From the NCBI RefSeq assembly GCF_014596945.1, contig NZ_JACVXB010000001.1, forward strand, positions 618,314-682,313: a DNA stretch of 64,000 nt. Direction: 5' to 3'. The stretch is from Aestuariibaculum sediminum. Lineage in GTDB: Bacteria; Bacteroidota; Bacteroidia; Flavobacteriales; Flavobacteriaceae. The position numbers and the translations under genes were made by a program. The notes beneath the pieces were generated by a model. The model made no database searches. It saw nothing but the letters and a program-made list of their open reading frames with translations, and was not told the origin of the DNA. Numbering within the stretch: position 1 is the first letter of the stretch; every line of letters starts with the position of its first letter. This document shows positions 1 through 10,204 of this stretch, one piece after another.

Positions 1-191
1 TTGGTTTAGTCTTATCGACAAATGTAAATGCAAATAATACGGCGAAATTATTAAATAAAGAAAATCAAGAGGTTTCCAGAATACCTTCTGCATCTATCAT
101 TACGCCAAGAGGAACAATAGTTCATGGAACGAACAGCGCTATTCCTGAAGCTAAAATGAAACTAGAAGTGTATTTTACAGAACCCAAATAA
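1..191 (+). CDS. DUF4270 family protein, C-terminal end only
   Basis: An open frame enters from the left edge (first full codon at base 3) and stops with TAA at 189-191, giving about 62 residues. The visible end, a '[12 protein letters not shown]' stretch followed by '[11 protein letters not shown]', resembles the C-terminus of DUF4270 proteins as I remember them. These are secreted or lipoprotein-like proteins of unknown function, often encoded just before glmS in Flavobacteriia, and glmS does follow here. No start, signal peptide or domain boundary can be seen. The call rests on a short tail plus position. Confidence 0.6.
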   Translation, partial: GLVLSTNVNANNTAKLLNKENQEVSRIPSASIITPRGTIVHGTNSAIPEAKMKLEVYFTEPK

Positions 192-350
192 ATTTTTTTG
201 AATTCAAAATGTTTATCTAAATCCCTTTTATCGATTCAGATAAATAGAAAAAATAAAGCCAAGGCTTTCAATTTCAATTAGATTAATAGCAACTTTGTTC
301 TGTGCAACGCAAAACAATATAATCTTAATTATCTAAAAAAAGATAAAGAT

Positions 351-2198
351 ATGTGTGGAATTGTAGGTTATATAGGTAAAAGAGACGCCTATCCCATTAT
401 AATTGAAGGTCTAAAACGTCTAGAATACCGCGGTTATGATAGTGCTGGTATAGCACTTTACGACGGTGAAAATCTTAATATATCTAAAACCAAAGGAAAA
501 GTTTCCGATTTAGAATCCCATTGTAGCAAAGACAACAATAAAAGTGGACAAATAGGTATCGGACATACGCGTTGGGCGACGCATGGTGTACCGAACGATG
601 TAAATTCACATCCTCATATTTCTAACTCAGGTAACCTTGCCATCATTCATAATGGTATTATTGAAAATTATGAAGCCTTAAAAAAAGCATTAATTGCAAG
701 AGGCTACACATTTCAATCTGATACAGATACGGAAGTACTTATCAATTTAATTGAAGATATTCAAATTCAGGAACAAGTTAAACTAGGCAAAGCCGTACAA
801 ATAGCCCTTAATCAAGTTATTGGTGCTTATGCGATTGCTGTTTTCGACAAAAATAATCCCGATGAATTGATTATTGCTCGTTTAGGAAGTCCACTAACTA
901 TTGGGGTTGGTGAGAATGAATTTTTTATTGCCAGTGATGCTTCGCCATTTTTAGAATATACAAAAAATGCCATTTACCTGGAAGATGAAGAAATGGCAAT
1001 CGTGAGACTTCATAAAGACATTAAGGTTAGAAAAATTAAAGACGATTCTCTTGTAGATCCTTACATTCAAGAATTAAAATTAAATCTTGAACAAATTGAA
1101 AAAGGTGGCTACGATCACTTTATGCTGAAAGAAATTCACGAGCAACCTAAAGCGATTAACGATACTTATCGTGGTCGACTTTTACGACAAGAAGCCATTA
1201 TTAAAATGGCAGGCGTTGAAGATAACATGAAAAAATTTCTGAATGCCAATCGTATCATAATTGTTGCATGTGGCACATCATGGCATGCTGGACTTGTAGC
1301 CGAGTACATTTTTGAAGATTTAGCCCGAATTCCTGTTGAAGTCGAATACGCCTCTGAATTCCGATATAGAAACCCGATAATTACTGAAAAGGATATTGTT
1401 ATTGCTATTTCGCAATCGGGTGAAACTGCGGACACTCTGGCCGCAATAAAATTAGCTAAGTCTAAAGGTACTTTTGTTTTTGGTGTTTGTAATGTGGTTG
1501 GTTCATCTATTGCACGCGAAACCCATGCAGGGGCATATACCCATGCTGGACCAGAAATTGGAGTAGCATCAACAAAGGCTTTTACCACACAAATTACGGT
1601 ATTAACACTTATTGCTTTGCGATTATCAAGAGCTAAAGGCACAATAAGTAGCTCGGAATTCCGTCAGCATCTTTTAGAATTAGAAATGATTCCTGACAAA
1701 ATTATAAGTGCTCTAAAATCGGACACGCATATAAAGGAAATATCAGATTTATATAAAGACTCTCGCAATTGTTTGTATTTAGGACGCGGGTATAATTTTC
1801 CCGTAGCTTTAGAAGGCGCACTAAAACTTAAAGAAATATCCTATATTCATGCCGAAGGGTATCCTGCAGCCGAAATGAAACACGGTCCTATAGCCCTAAT
1901 TGATGAAAACATGCCTATTGTTGTTATCGCAACCAAAAAAGGTCACTACGAAAAAGTAGTTAGCAATATTCAGGAAATTAAATCAAGAAAAGGTAAAATT
2001 ATAGCAATCGTTACCGAAGGAGACACTCAAGTAAGAGCTCTGGCCGATCACGTTATCGAAGTTCCTGAAACTTTAGAATCGTTGTCACCATTAATCACAA
2101 CAATTCCATTACAATTGTTATCATACCATATTGCTGTTTTATTAGGTAAAAATGTGGACCAGCCCCGAAATTTAGCCAAATCGGTCACTGTTGAATAG
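351..2198 (+). CDS. glmS: Glutamine--fructose-6-phosphate aminotransferase (isomerizing)
   Basis: Makes glucosamine-6-phosphate from fructose-6-phosphate and glutamine, the entry step to UDP-GlcNAc for peptidoglycan and lipid A. The 615 residues match the family length. Cys2 of 'MCGIVGYIG' is the Ntn-type glutaminase nucleophile, and 'RWATHG' lies in the same glutaminase domain (about 2-220). Two SIS domains follow, with the sugar-phosphate motif 'SQSGETADT' and 'GVASTKAFTTQ' in the first. The end 'PRNLAKSVTVE' is the usual family tail. The ATG is fixed because Cys2 must become N-terminal. A strong terminator follows, so it is probably transcribed alone or with the DUF4270 gene. It opposes the NagB reaction encoded at 16273. 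Confidence 0.97.
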   Translation: MCGIVGYIGKRDAYPIIIEGLKRLEYRGYDSAGIALYDGENLNISKTKGKVSDLESHCSKDNNKSGQIGIGHTRWATHGVPNDVNSHPHISNSGNLAIIHNGIIENYEALKKALIARGYTFQSDTDTEVLINLIEDIQIQEQVKLGKAVQIALNQVIGAYAIAVFDKNNPDELIIARLGSPLTIGVGENEFFIASDASPFLEYTKNAIYLEDEEMAIVRLHKDIKVRKIKDDSLVDPYIQELKLNLEQIEKGGYDHFMLKEIHEQPKAINDTYRGRLLRQEAIIKMAGVEDNMKKFLNANRIIIVACGTSWHAGLVAEYIFEDLARIPVEVEYASEFRYRNPIITEKDIVIAISQSGETADTLAAIKLAKSKGTFVFGVCNVVGSSIARETHAGAYTHAGPEIGVASTKAFTTQITVLTLIALRLSRAKGTISSSEFRQHLLELEMIPDKIISALKSDTHIKEISDLYKDSRNCLYLGRGYNFPVALEGALKLKEISYIHAEGYPAAEMKHGPIALIDENMPIVVIATKKGHYEKVVSNIQEIKSRKGKIIAIVTEGDTQVRALADHVIEVPETLESLSPLITTIPLQLLSYHIAVLLGKNVDQPRNLAKSVTVE

Positions 2199-2221
2199 CT
2201 TTATTCTTACAACATTAAAAT

Positions 2222-2258
2222 AAAAACGCCAAGGTTTAACTTAAACCTTGGCGTTTTT
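2222..2258 (+). terminator. Rho-independent terminator after glmS
   Basis: Perfect 17-bp inverted repeat (arms 2222-2238 and 2242-2258) with a 3-nt loop. It has a GC-rich core, starts with an A-run and ends with a T-run, so it could act in both directions. It starts 23 nt after the glmS stop. Confidence 0.9.
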
Positions 2259-2395
2259 CACTTACTAATTGCGAAATACATAAAATACTTGCATTTTTTT
2301 ATTAAAATATACTATGCATGCATAATTTTTTTATATTTTTAACAACATGTATAGCTCTTACATCAAATTGAACTAAAACTTAACTAATTATTTAA

Positions 2396-5179
2396 ATGAA
2401 AACATTACTCCCTCTCTATGCCTTACTGTGTTGTTTTGCCACATATGCACAAACAACAATCAGTGGTGTAGTAAAAGATGACAGCGACCTTCCAATTGCA
2501 GGTGCCAATATTATTATTATTGGGACTTCAAGTGGAACCATTAGTGATTTTGACGGAAACTTCAGTTTAACAACAAATGAAAATCCTCCATTTACTATCC
2601 AAGCCAGTAGTGTTGGATTCGATACAGCCACTTTAGAAATTACCAAGGCTGGCCAAAATATTGTGTTAATTCTAAAAGAAGGCACTTCATTAGATGAAGT
2701 TGTTATTTCAGCTTCACGTACTCCAGAACGCATATTTGAATCGCCAGTAACTGTTGAACGATTCGGACTACGAGATATCAAAAATACGGCTTCAGTGGAT
2801 TTTTACGATGGTTTGGAAAACCTAAAAGGCGTAGATGTTAACACCAATAGTTTAACCTTTAAATCGGTGAACACCAGAGGATTTGCAACGTTTGCTAATA
2901 ATCGATTTATGCAATTGGTAGATGGCATGGATAATTCTACACCAGCCTTAAACTTCCCCATTGGAAATTTAGTTGGAATGACTGAAACCGACGTTTTAAG
3001 CGTAGAATTATTGCCTGGAGCATCATCAGCATTATATGGAGCCAATGCTTTTAATGGTATTTTATTTATGCGCAGTAAAAACCCATTTGACCATCAAGGA
3101 ATAAGTGCATCTGTAAAACGCGGAATTACATCTCAAAAAGCTGCTGGAGATAACCCTTATACCGACGTTAGTTTTCGTGCAGCGCATAAATTCTCCGACT
3201 ATTTTGCTGCTAAAGTTAATTTTGGATACTTAAAAGGTACAGACTGGGCAGCTACAAGTGAAGCAGATAAAACCAGACCTGAAGGAACAAGGTTAGACCC
3301 AAACTACGATGGAATTAACGTATATGGAGATGAAGTTGCTACCAACATTAAGGAAGTTGCTGTGACTCTTGAAGAATTAGGAATTCTACCTAATGGAGCT
3401 AATGCCTTAGTGCCTTCTGAAATTGTTAGTAGAACAGGGTACAACGAAAAATATTTAACCAATTATAATGCGGAAAGTATTAAAGCCGATTGGGGATTAT
3501 TTTTTAGACCATGGGCTAATGATTTTGAAATCCAATATGTTGGAAAAGTAGGTACAGGAACAACATTATATCAGGGAACCAATCGTTATAACATTAATGG
3601 ATTTTTTCAACAACAACATAAATTAGAAGTAAGAAATGATAACTTTTTTGTTAGAACCTATGTTGTAACAGATAAAGCTGGAGACTCTTACGACATGGTA
3701 TTTACAGGTATTAACATTAACCGAGCATGGAAAGATGACGAGACCTGGTTTGGGGAATATGCGGGTACTTTTGTACAAGCTACTCTTGGTGGTGCTACTG
3801 AAGCCCAAGCCCATGCCCAGGCAAGAGCAGTAGCCGATACTGGGCGCTATTTACCAGGAACACCAGAATATATCGCTGCATTTAACCGAAGTATTAATGA
3901 TCCCGATTTATCGACAGGTTCAAAATTTCAGGATGCATCTAAATACTACCATACCGATGCAAATTATAACTTTAGTCACTTAATCGACTGGGCCGAAATT
4001 CAGGTTGGTGGTTCATACAGAAAATATAATTTGAATAGCTTTGGAACCATCTACACCGATTACGATGGTAATATTGATTATTCTGAATTTGGTGTTTACA
4101 CGCAAATTCAAAAAGCTATCGATTTAAATGATGCTTTAAATTTAAAACTTACAGGTTCTATTCGCTACGATAAATCTGAATTTTTTGATGGCTTTTACTC
4201 TCCAAGACTTTCAGCTGGATTAACCATTAACAAAAACCACAATATACGTGCTTCTGTGCAAACAGGTTTCAGAAATCCAACAACACAAGATTTATTTATA
4301 GGTCTTGATGCTGGTAGAGCTATTTTAGTAGGTTCTGCTCCAGATAATTTAGACAGGTGGTCTAGAACATATAACGTGAGTACTACAGGACAAACTGCTT
4401 ACGGACAACCAAGTACAATTACTCAAACAGGAGCCGTTGCTTACAACAATTCTTATACAGCAAGTTCAGTTACTGCTTTATCTGAAACAGGAAATCCTGC
4501 CGTTTTAGAAATAGCTAATCCGGAGTTGGTTAAACCAGAAAAAGTAACATCGGGAGAAATTGGTTATCGAGGAAAACTAAACACAGTTACTATAGACTTT
4601 AGTGCTTATTACAACTCTTATAAAGATTTTCTATCTCAAGAGGTAGTTGTAGCTCCTTATTATGGTGAAGTTGGCGACGGAGGCTTGTCAGTTGCCGCCA
4701 TTTCAAATGGTGACTATCAAGCTTACAGTACTTACACAAATTCTCCTGCCAACGTTAATTCTTATGGCGCCTCTATTAGTGTATCGACGAAAATATTTGG
4801 AGATTACGATTTAAGCGGAAGTTATACGTATGCAAAACTAGATTTCGATCAGAATAAATACCCTGACTTTACAACATTTTTTAACACACCTGAACATAAA
4901 TTTAAAGCCTCATTCGGAAATACGGAAGTAGTTAAAAATCTTGGTTTTAATGTTTCTTATAGATTTAGTGACGATTACTATTGGGAAGCAACTTTTGGTA
5001 ATGGTGCCATTCCAGAATTTCATGTATTAGACGCGCAAGTTAGCTTCAAAGTACCTTCAATAAAATCGCAGTTTAAAATAGGTGGCACCAACCTAACTGG
5101 TAAAGAATACTACACGGCATTTGGTACAGGTTACATAGGGTCTATGTACTATGTGTCTTGGGTAATTAACAATCTATAA
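2396..5179 (+). CDS. TonB-dependent receptor with N-terminal carboxypeptidase-regulatory-like domain
   Basis: Outer-membrane active-transport receptor of 927 residues. A signal peptide ends near residue 18 (Ala-Gln). A carboxypeptidase D regulatory-like domain follows (about 21-100, 'ISGVVKDDSDLPIAGANI'), then the TonB-box region 'DEVVISASRTPERIFE', a plug domain with 'NTRGFATFANNRFMQLVDG', and a 22-strand-type barrel. It is not a SusC, because the next gene is an SGNH-hydrolase-like lipoprotein rather than a SusD. That gene begins 10 bp downstream and they are probably cotranscribed. The substrate is unknown; a lipid or ester ligand is only a guess from the neighbour. No TAnnTTTG box was found in the 197-bp gap upstream. 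Confidence 0.88.
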   Translation: MKTLLPLYALLCCFATYAQTTISGVVKDDSDLPIAGANIIIIGTSSGTISDFDGNFSLTTNENPPFTIQASSVGFDTATLEITKAGQNIVLILKEGTSLDEVVISASRTPERIFESPVTVERFGLRDIKNTASVDFYDGLENLKGVDVNTNSLTFKSVNTRGFATFANNRFMQLVDGMDNSTPALNFPIGNLVGMTETDVLSVELLPGASSALYGANAFNGILFMRSKNPFDHQGISASVKRGITSQKAAGDNPYTDVSFRAAHKFSDYFAAKVNFGYLKGTDWAATSEADKTRPEGTRLDPNYDGINVYGDEVATNIKEVAVTLEELGILPNGANALVPSEIVSRTGYNEKYLTNYNAESIKADWGLFFRPWANDFEIQYVGKVGTGTTLYQGTNRYNINGFFQQQHKLEVRNDNFFVRTYVVTDKAGDSYDMVFTGININRAWKDDETWFGEYAGTFVQATLGGATEAQAHAQARAVADTGRYLPGTPEYIAAFNRSINDPDLSTGSKFQDASKYYHTDANYNFSHLIDWAEIQVGGSYRKYNLNSFGTIYTDYDGNIDYSEFGVYTQIQKAIDLNDALNLKLTGSIRYDKSEFFDGFYSPRLSAGLTINKNHNIRASVQTGFRNPTTQDLFIGLDAGRAILVGSAPDNLDRWSRTYNVSTTGQTAYGQPSTITQTGAVAYNNSYTASSVTALSETGNPAVLEIANPELVKPEKVTSGEIGYRGKLNTVTIDFSAYYNSYKDFLSQEVVVAPYYGEVGDGGLSVAAISNGDYQAYSTYTNSPANVNSYGASISVSTKIFGDYDLSGSYTYAKLDFDQNKYPDFTTFFNTPEHKFKASFGNTEVVKNLGFNVSYRFSDDYYWEATFGNGAIPEFHVLDAQVSFKVPSIKSQFKIGGTNLTGKEYYTAFGTGYIGSMYYVSWVINNL

Positions 5180-5189
5180 TTTTAGAATT

Positions 5190-6821
5190 ATGAATTTAAA
5201 ATATATATATCTGTTTTTAATAGCAGTAAGTTTTACAGCTTGTAACGATTTAGAAGATGTTAGCAGAGAGGACAACGAAATAAAACCAGAATTAACATCA
5301 GGTACAGCAAACTTCTCAACTTTTGTTTCAGTTGGTAATTCCTTAACCGCAGGCTTTACTGATAACGCCTTATTTATTGCAGGACAAGAAAATTCATTAC
5401 CCAACATTTTGGCGGGCAGATTTGCTTTGGCAGGAGGTGGCGATTTTGTTCAACCTTTAATGAATGATAATATTGGCGGTTTAATAGCTGGAGGTAATCC
5501 TATTTTAAATCCCGAAACAGGCGCAAATTGATTTGGTCCTAGGTTATACTTTAATGGTTCTGGACCAGCACCATTGGAAGCCACCTCTACAACTGATATC
5601 ATTTTAAATAATCCAGCAGGACCTTTTAACAATATGGGGGTACCAGGAGCAAAAAGTTATCATTTGTTATATGATGGCTATGGTAATCCAAACAATTTAC
5701 AAGCCGGTTTAGCAAATCCGTATTTTGTTAGAATGGCCTCGTCCCCAACGGCAACAATATTAGGAGATGCCATGGCACAATCACCAAGCTTTTTTTCGCT
5801 TTGGATAGGAAATAATGATATTTTAGGATACGCCTTATCTGGTGGTGATGGTTCAAACCCTATAACTCCTTTAACAGGTGGAATAGGTATTGGATTCACG
5901 GAAACTTATGCCGCGATTGTAACGACTTTAACCTCACAAGGCGCACAAGGTGTTGTGGCTAATATTCCTAATGTAACCAATATTCCGCATTTTACTACAG
6001 TACCATACAACCCCCTAGATCCGACGAACCCGGATTTTGGTCCTCAAATTCCAACGCTTAATGCCGTTTTCGGACAATTAAATCAGGTGTTCACATATTT
6101 AGGCGTTCCAGAGCGTAATATTGTATTTTCAAATTCTGAAGCTAGCGCCGTAGTTATTAAAGATGAAAGTTTGCAAAATCTTTCATCAGAAATAGAAACG
6201 GCTCTAAATGCCAGTCCTAATTTTAAATTGTTTGTGCAATCTTTTGGATTATCAGAACAAGCAGCGCCACTTGTAGCCAATTTATTTGGCATGGTTTACG
6301 GTCAGGCGAGACAAGCCACGGAAGACGATCTTTTGGTATTACCTAGTTCTAACGTTATAGGTACGATTAACTCTGATTTCATGACATTTTTAATGAATCA
6401 AAATTTACCAGCAGCACTTGCAGGACAATTTTCTATAGAAGGGATTTCTCTTCCGCTAGAAGATAAATGGGTCTTAATACCGAACGAACAAGATGAAATA
6501 GAAGCTGCTACAAACAGTTTTAATGCAGTTATAGACGCAGTGCGTTCCGACGCAGGTTTAGCTTATGTTGACACCAATACCTTATTAAACACGTTAGCAA
6601 CAGATGGCCTTACAAGTGGCAATTATAATTTATCATCAAAGCTTGTTGTAGGTGGTGTTTTTTCATTAGATGGCGTTCATTTAACAGCAAGAGGATATTC
6701 GTTTTTAGCTAACGAATTTATGAAAGCTATTGATGCTACATACGAATCTAATTTTGAAGAATCTGGAATGTTAATTAACGTCGGGAATTACCCAACAAAT
6801 TATTCACCGGCATTACAATAA
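5190..6821 (+). pseudogene. SGNH/GDSL-hydrolase-like outer-membrane lipoprotein, interrupted by an in-frame TGA
   Basis: A single reading frame runs from ATG 5190 to TAA 6821 (544 codons), broken by TGA at 5529-5531 (codon 114). Both halves are clearly one protein. The first has a lipobox ending at Cys18 ('VSFTAC') and SGNH block I 'VGNSLTAG' (probable nucleophile Ser51). The second has the block III-like 'IGNND' (full-length residues 206-210) and the C-terminal 'DGVHL' with the Asp-x-x-His pair (494 and 497). The sequence right after the stop, 'FGPRLYFNGSG', is coding in character, and no good ATG with a ribosome site restarts translation nearby. The nucleophile is thus cut off from the rest of the active site. 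Either the gene is newly dead, the stop is read through, or one base is a sequencing error. It is paired with the TonB receptor upstream. Confidence 0.8.
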
Positions 6822-6843
6822 ATAATTATTTGTCACCACATTT

Positions 6844-6873
6844 AAACACCTTCAAAGCGAAGGTGTTTTTTTA
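6844..6873 (+). terminator. Terminator after the SGNH lipoprotein gene
   Basis: Arms 6845-6853 and 6859-6867 form a 9-bp stem with a 5-nt loop, followed by a T-run. It separates the receptor/lipoprotein pair from atpD. Confidence 0.85.
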
Positions 6874-6920
6874 TTATAAAAAAAGCTGTAAAAACAACTT
6901 TCTTTTTAAATTAAAAAAAT

Positions 6921-6928
6921 TATCTTTG
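6921..6928 (+). promoter_or_regulatory. Promoter -7 box for atpDC
   Basis: TATCTTTG fits the Bacteroidota sigma-A -7 consensus TAnnTTTG. It lies about 60 bp before the atpD ATG and after the preceding terminator. No convincing -33 TTTG was seen. Confidence 0.6.
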
Positions 6929-6985
6929 CAGCCGAAAACTATAAGTGTTTTCATTGAATTAAAACGCATAATATTAAACATATAA

Positions 6986-8497
<1,512 letters not shown>

Positions 8498-8560
8498 AAA
8501 CAAGTACTGAGCGTTTAGTGGTAAAACTATTAAGTTCTCAATACTCAATACAAAAAACAT

Positions 8561-8854
8561 ATGAATTTAGAAATTGTATCACCGGAAGCTACTTTATTTA
8601 ACGCAGAAGTTGATTCTGTAGCCTTACCTGGTATTAATGGTGAATTTCAAATATTAAATGATCACGCATCTATCGTGTCAATTTTAACCGAAGGAACCAT
8701 TAAAATTCATACACATACACAAAGCCACTTGGTTTTCGACACCCTGCATTCTGAAGTTGTTCCACACAACGACGATGACAAAGTGTTAACTTTAAAAATC
8801 AAGTCGGGAACTATTGAAATGAAAGACAATAAAGTAATTGTTTTAGTTGACTAA
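8561..8854 (+). CDS. atpC: F1Fo ATP synthase subunit epsilon (short form)
   Basis: Central-stalk subunit of F1. At 97 residues it is only the N-terminal beta-sandwich domain ('MNLEIVSPEATLFNAEVDSV', 'LPGINGEFQILNDHASIVS'). The C-terminal two-helix inhibitory domain of the roughly 135-residue E. coli type is missing, so self-inhibition by an extended helix is unlikely. Short epsilon subunits are common in Bacteroidota, so this is not a truncation. It is cotranscribed with atpD and followed by a strong terminator. Confidence 0.93.
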   Translation: MNLEIVSPEATLFNAEVDSVALPGINGEFQILNDHASIVSILTEGTIKIHTHTQSHLVFDTLHSEVVPHNDDDKVLTLKIKSGTIEMKDNKVIVLVD

Positions 8855-8876
8855 TAACATTTACTTTATTCACAAT

Positions 8877-8913
8877 AAAAAAACGCGAAGCCATGGCTTC
8901 GCGTTTTTTTTTT
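8877..8913. terminator. Bidirectional terminator between atpC and umuD
   Basis: A perfect 26-bp palindrome (8881-8906) is flanked by A- and T-runs. It sits between two convergent genes and could end transcription from both sides. Confidence 0.9.
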
Positions 8914-8929
8914 ATACTTAAAAGGAAAT

Positions 8930-9364
8930 CTACACCTTCTTGATAACATTAGTAACTATTCCCCAAATTAAAAATTTATTATCCTGTGTAATTTTAATAA
9001 TAGGATAATTTGGGTTTTCCGGCTTTAACCATACCTCGCCATTATCGACACGCAGTCGTTTTACAGTAAACTCTCCATCTAAAAAACAAACTGCAATACG
9101 GTTATTTTGAGGCTCTAAACCTCTATCAATAACAAGTAAATCGTTATCTTCTAATCCCGCGCCTATCATACTTTGTCCACTAACTCTGGCAAAAAAAGTT
9201 GTTTCGCTATTTTTAACAAGCTCTTTATCTAAAGACAAACGTTGCTGACTAAAATCTTCGGCAGGCGAAGGAATACCACATGAAATACCCGTATCAAAAA
9301 ATAAAGCCCCCAAGCTATCGGAACTTTCGGGAGTAAAAAACGTTAAACTATCGGTAGTATGCAC
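8930..9364 (-). CDS. umuD: UmuD-like S24 peptidase (translesion polymerase V accessory subunit)
   Basis: Self-cleaving S24-family protein of 144 residues, the size of E. coli UmuD (139). The Cys29-Gly30 cleavage site precedes the hallmark 'IPSPAEDF'. The catalytic Ser65 lies in 'SGQSM' and Lys102 in 'DGEFTVKRL'. The distances (Cys to Ser 36, Ser to Lys 37) equal those of UmuD. There is no N-terminal helix-turn-helix, so it is not LexA. After RecA-stimulated cleavage it would normally join UmuC to form a mutagenic polymerase. No umuC follows: the next gene downstream is the convergent atpC. It is therefore an orphan in this region, with any UmuC partner elsewhere. Confidence 0.9.
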   Translation of the reverse strand: MHTTDSLTFFTPESSDSLGALFFDTGISCGIPSPAEDFSQQRLSLDKELVKNSETTFFARVSGQSMIGAGLEDNDLLVIDRGLEPQNNRIAVCFLDGEFTVKRLRVDNGEVWLKPENPNYPIIKITQDNKFLIWGIVTNVIKKV

Positions 9365-9383
9365 AATTCATATATTTAATACT

Positions 9384-9391
9384 CAAATATA
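9384..9391 (-). promoter_or_regulatory. Promoter -7 box for umuD
   Basis: On the minus strand this reads TATATTTG (consensus TAnnTTTG), 20-27 bp before the umuD ATG. No Bacteroidota SOS-box consensus could be assigned. Confidence 0.5.
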
Positions 9392-9481
9392 AACATTTAA
9401 TCCGTTCATTTTCGAGTAATTATATCCCTAAAAATAATCATTCATAATATTATGAGCATTTAAGTAAAATATAGGCACATC

Positions 9482-10204
9482 CTAATTTTCAATTTCATCG
9501 GCATTATTTAAAATACGCTCTTTGGCAATTTTAACATAATTTCTTCCAACAGGTATTTTTCGATTAGAAATTTCTATTAAATTACCTTCTATAGAATTTA
9601 CTTTACTTATAGAAATAGTATATGAGCGATGCACACGCAAAAAATTGGATTGTGGTAGTTCTTCTGAAATCGCTGTTAATGATTTGTGAACCACATAATC
9701 TCCAATGGTAGTAATCACCTTTATATAATCTTTAAGACTTTCGATATAAAGAATATCGTTCAAATTTACTTTCACTAACTTTTTACCGACCTTTAAAAAG
9801 ATATGTGGCTCCTGCTGAAGCGACACGTCGGAGTTCGTGCTATTCGAATGAACCTGCTGATATATTTTATTAATGGTTTTTAAAAATCGATTAAACGGTA
9901 TAGGTTTCACCAGATAATCTAAAACATTTAATTCGAAACTTTTTACTGCATATTCTCGATAGGCAGTGGTAATGATTACAAGAGGGTTGTAACTCAAATT
10001 CTCAATAAAATCGAAACCGTTTAACTGCGGCATGTTAATATCCAAAAAAATCACATCAATTTTATCCTGTTCTAAACTGCCGTAGGCTTGCAAAGGATTA
10101 GTAAAAGTTCCTACGACCTCGAAGTTATCGAAATTCTTTAAATGGTCTTCTATAACTTCGATAGCTAAAGCTTCATCATCTATAATAACACATTTTATTT
10201 TCAT
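9482..10204 (-). CDS. LytTR-family response regulator
   Basis: DNA-binding response regulator of 240 residues. The receiver domain (about 3-120) has the acidic pair Asp9-Asp10 and phosphoacceptor Asp55 in 'VIFLDINMP', plus the switch lysine in 'LVKPIPF'. A LytTR output domain (about 135-235) carries 'ILYIESLKDYIKV' and 'FLRVHRSYTI', the usual pattern for this fold. It overlaps the kinase gene by 4 bp (ATGA), so the two are translationally coupled. The pair diverges from the susC-susD operon, and in Flavobacterium johnsoniae a similar pair is described for the chitin locus, so it probably activates the adjacent amino-sugar genes. That target is inference. Confidence 0.92.
   Translation of the reverse strand: MKIKCVIIDDEALAIEVIEDHLKNFDNFEVVGTFTNPLQAYGSLEQDKIDVIFLDINMPQLNGFDFIENLSYNPLVIITTAYREYAVKSFELNVLDYLVKPIPFNRFLKTINKIYQQVHSNSTNSDVSLQQEPHIFLKVGKKLVKVNLNDILYIESLKDYIKVITTIGDYVVHKSLTAISEELPQSNFLRVHRSYTISISKVNSIEGNLIEISNRKIPVGRNYVKIAKERILNNADEIEN

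Noticed and set aside
1166-1642. 158-codon minus-strand open frame inside glmS
   Set aside because: It lies fully antisense to a well-conserved gene, with no family resemblance and no promoter.
5529-5567. Selenocysteine insertion at the TGA with a downstream stem
   Set aside because: The position is not catalytic, the 6-bp stem does not look like a bacterial SECIS element, and I know of no selenocysteine system typical of this family. A nonsense mutation or error is simpler.
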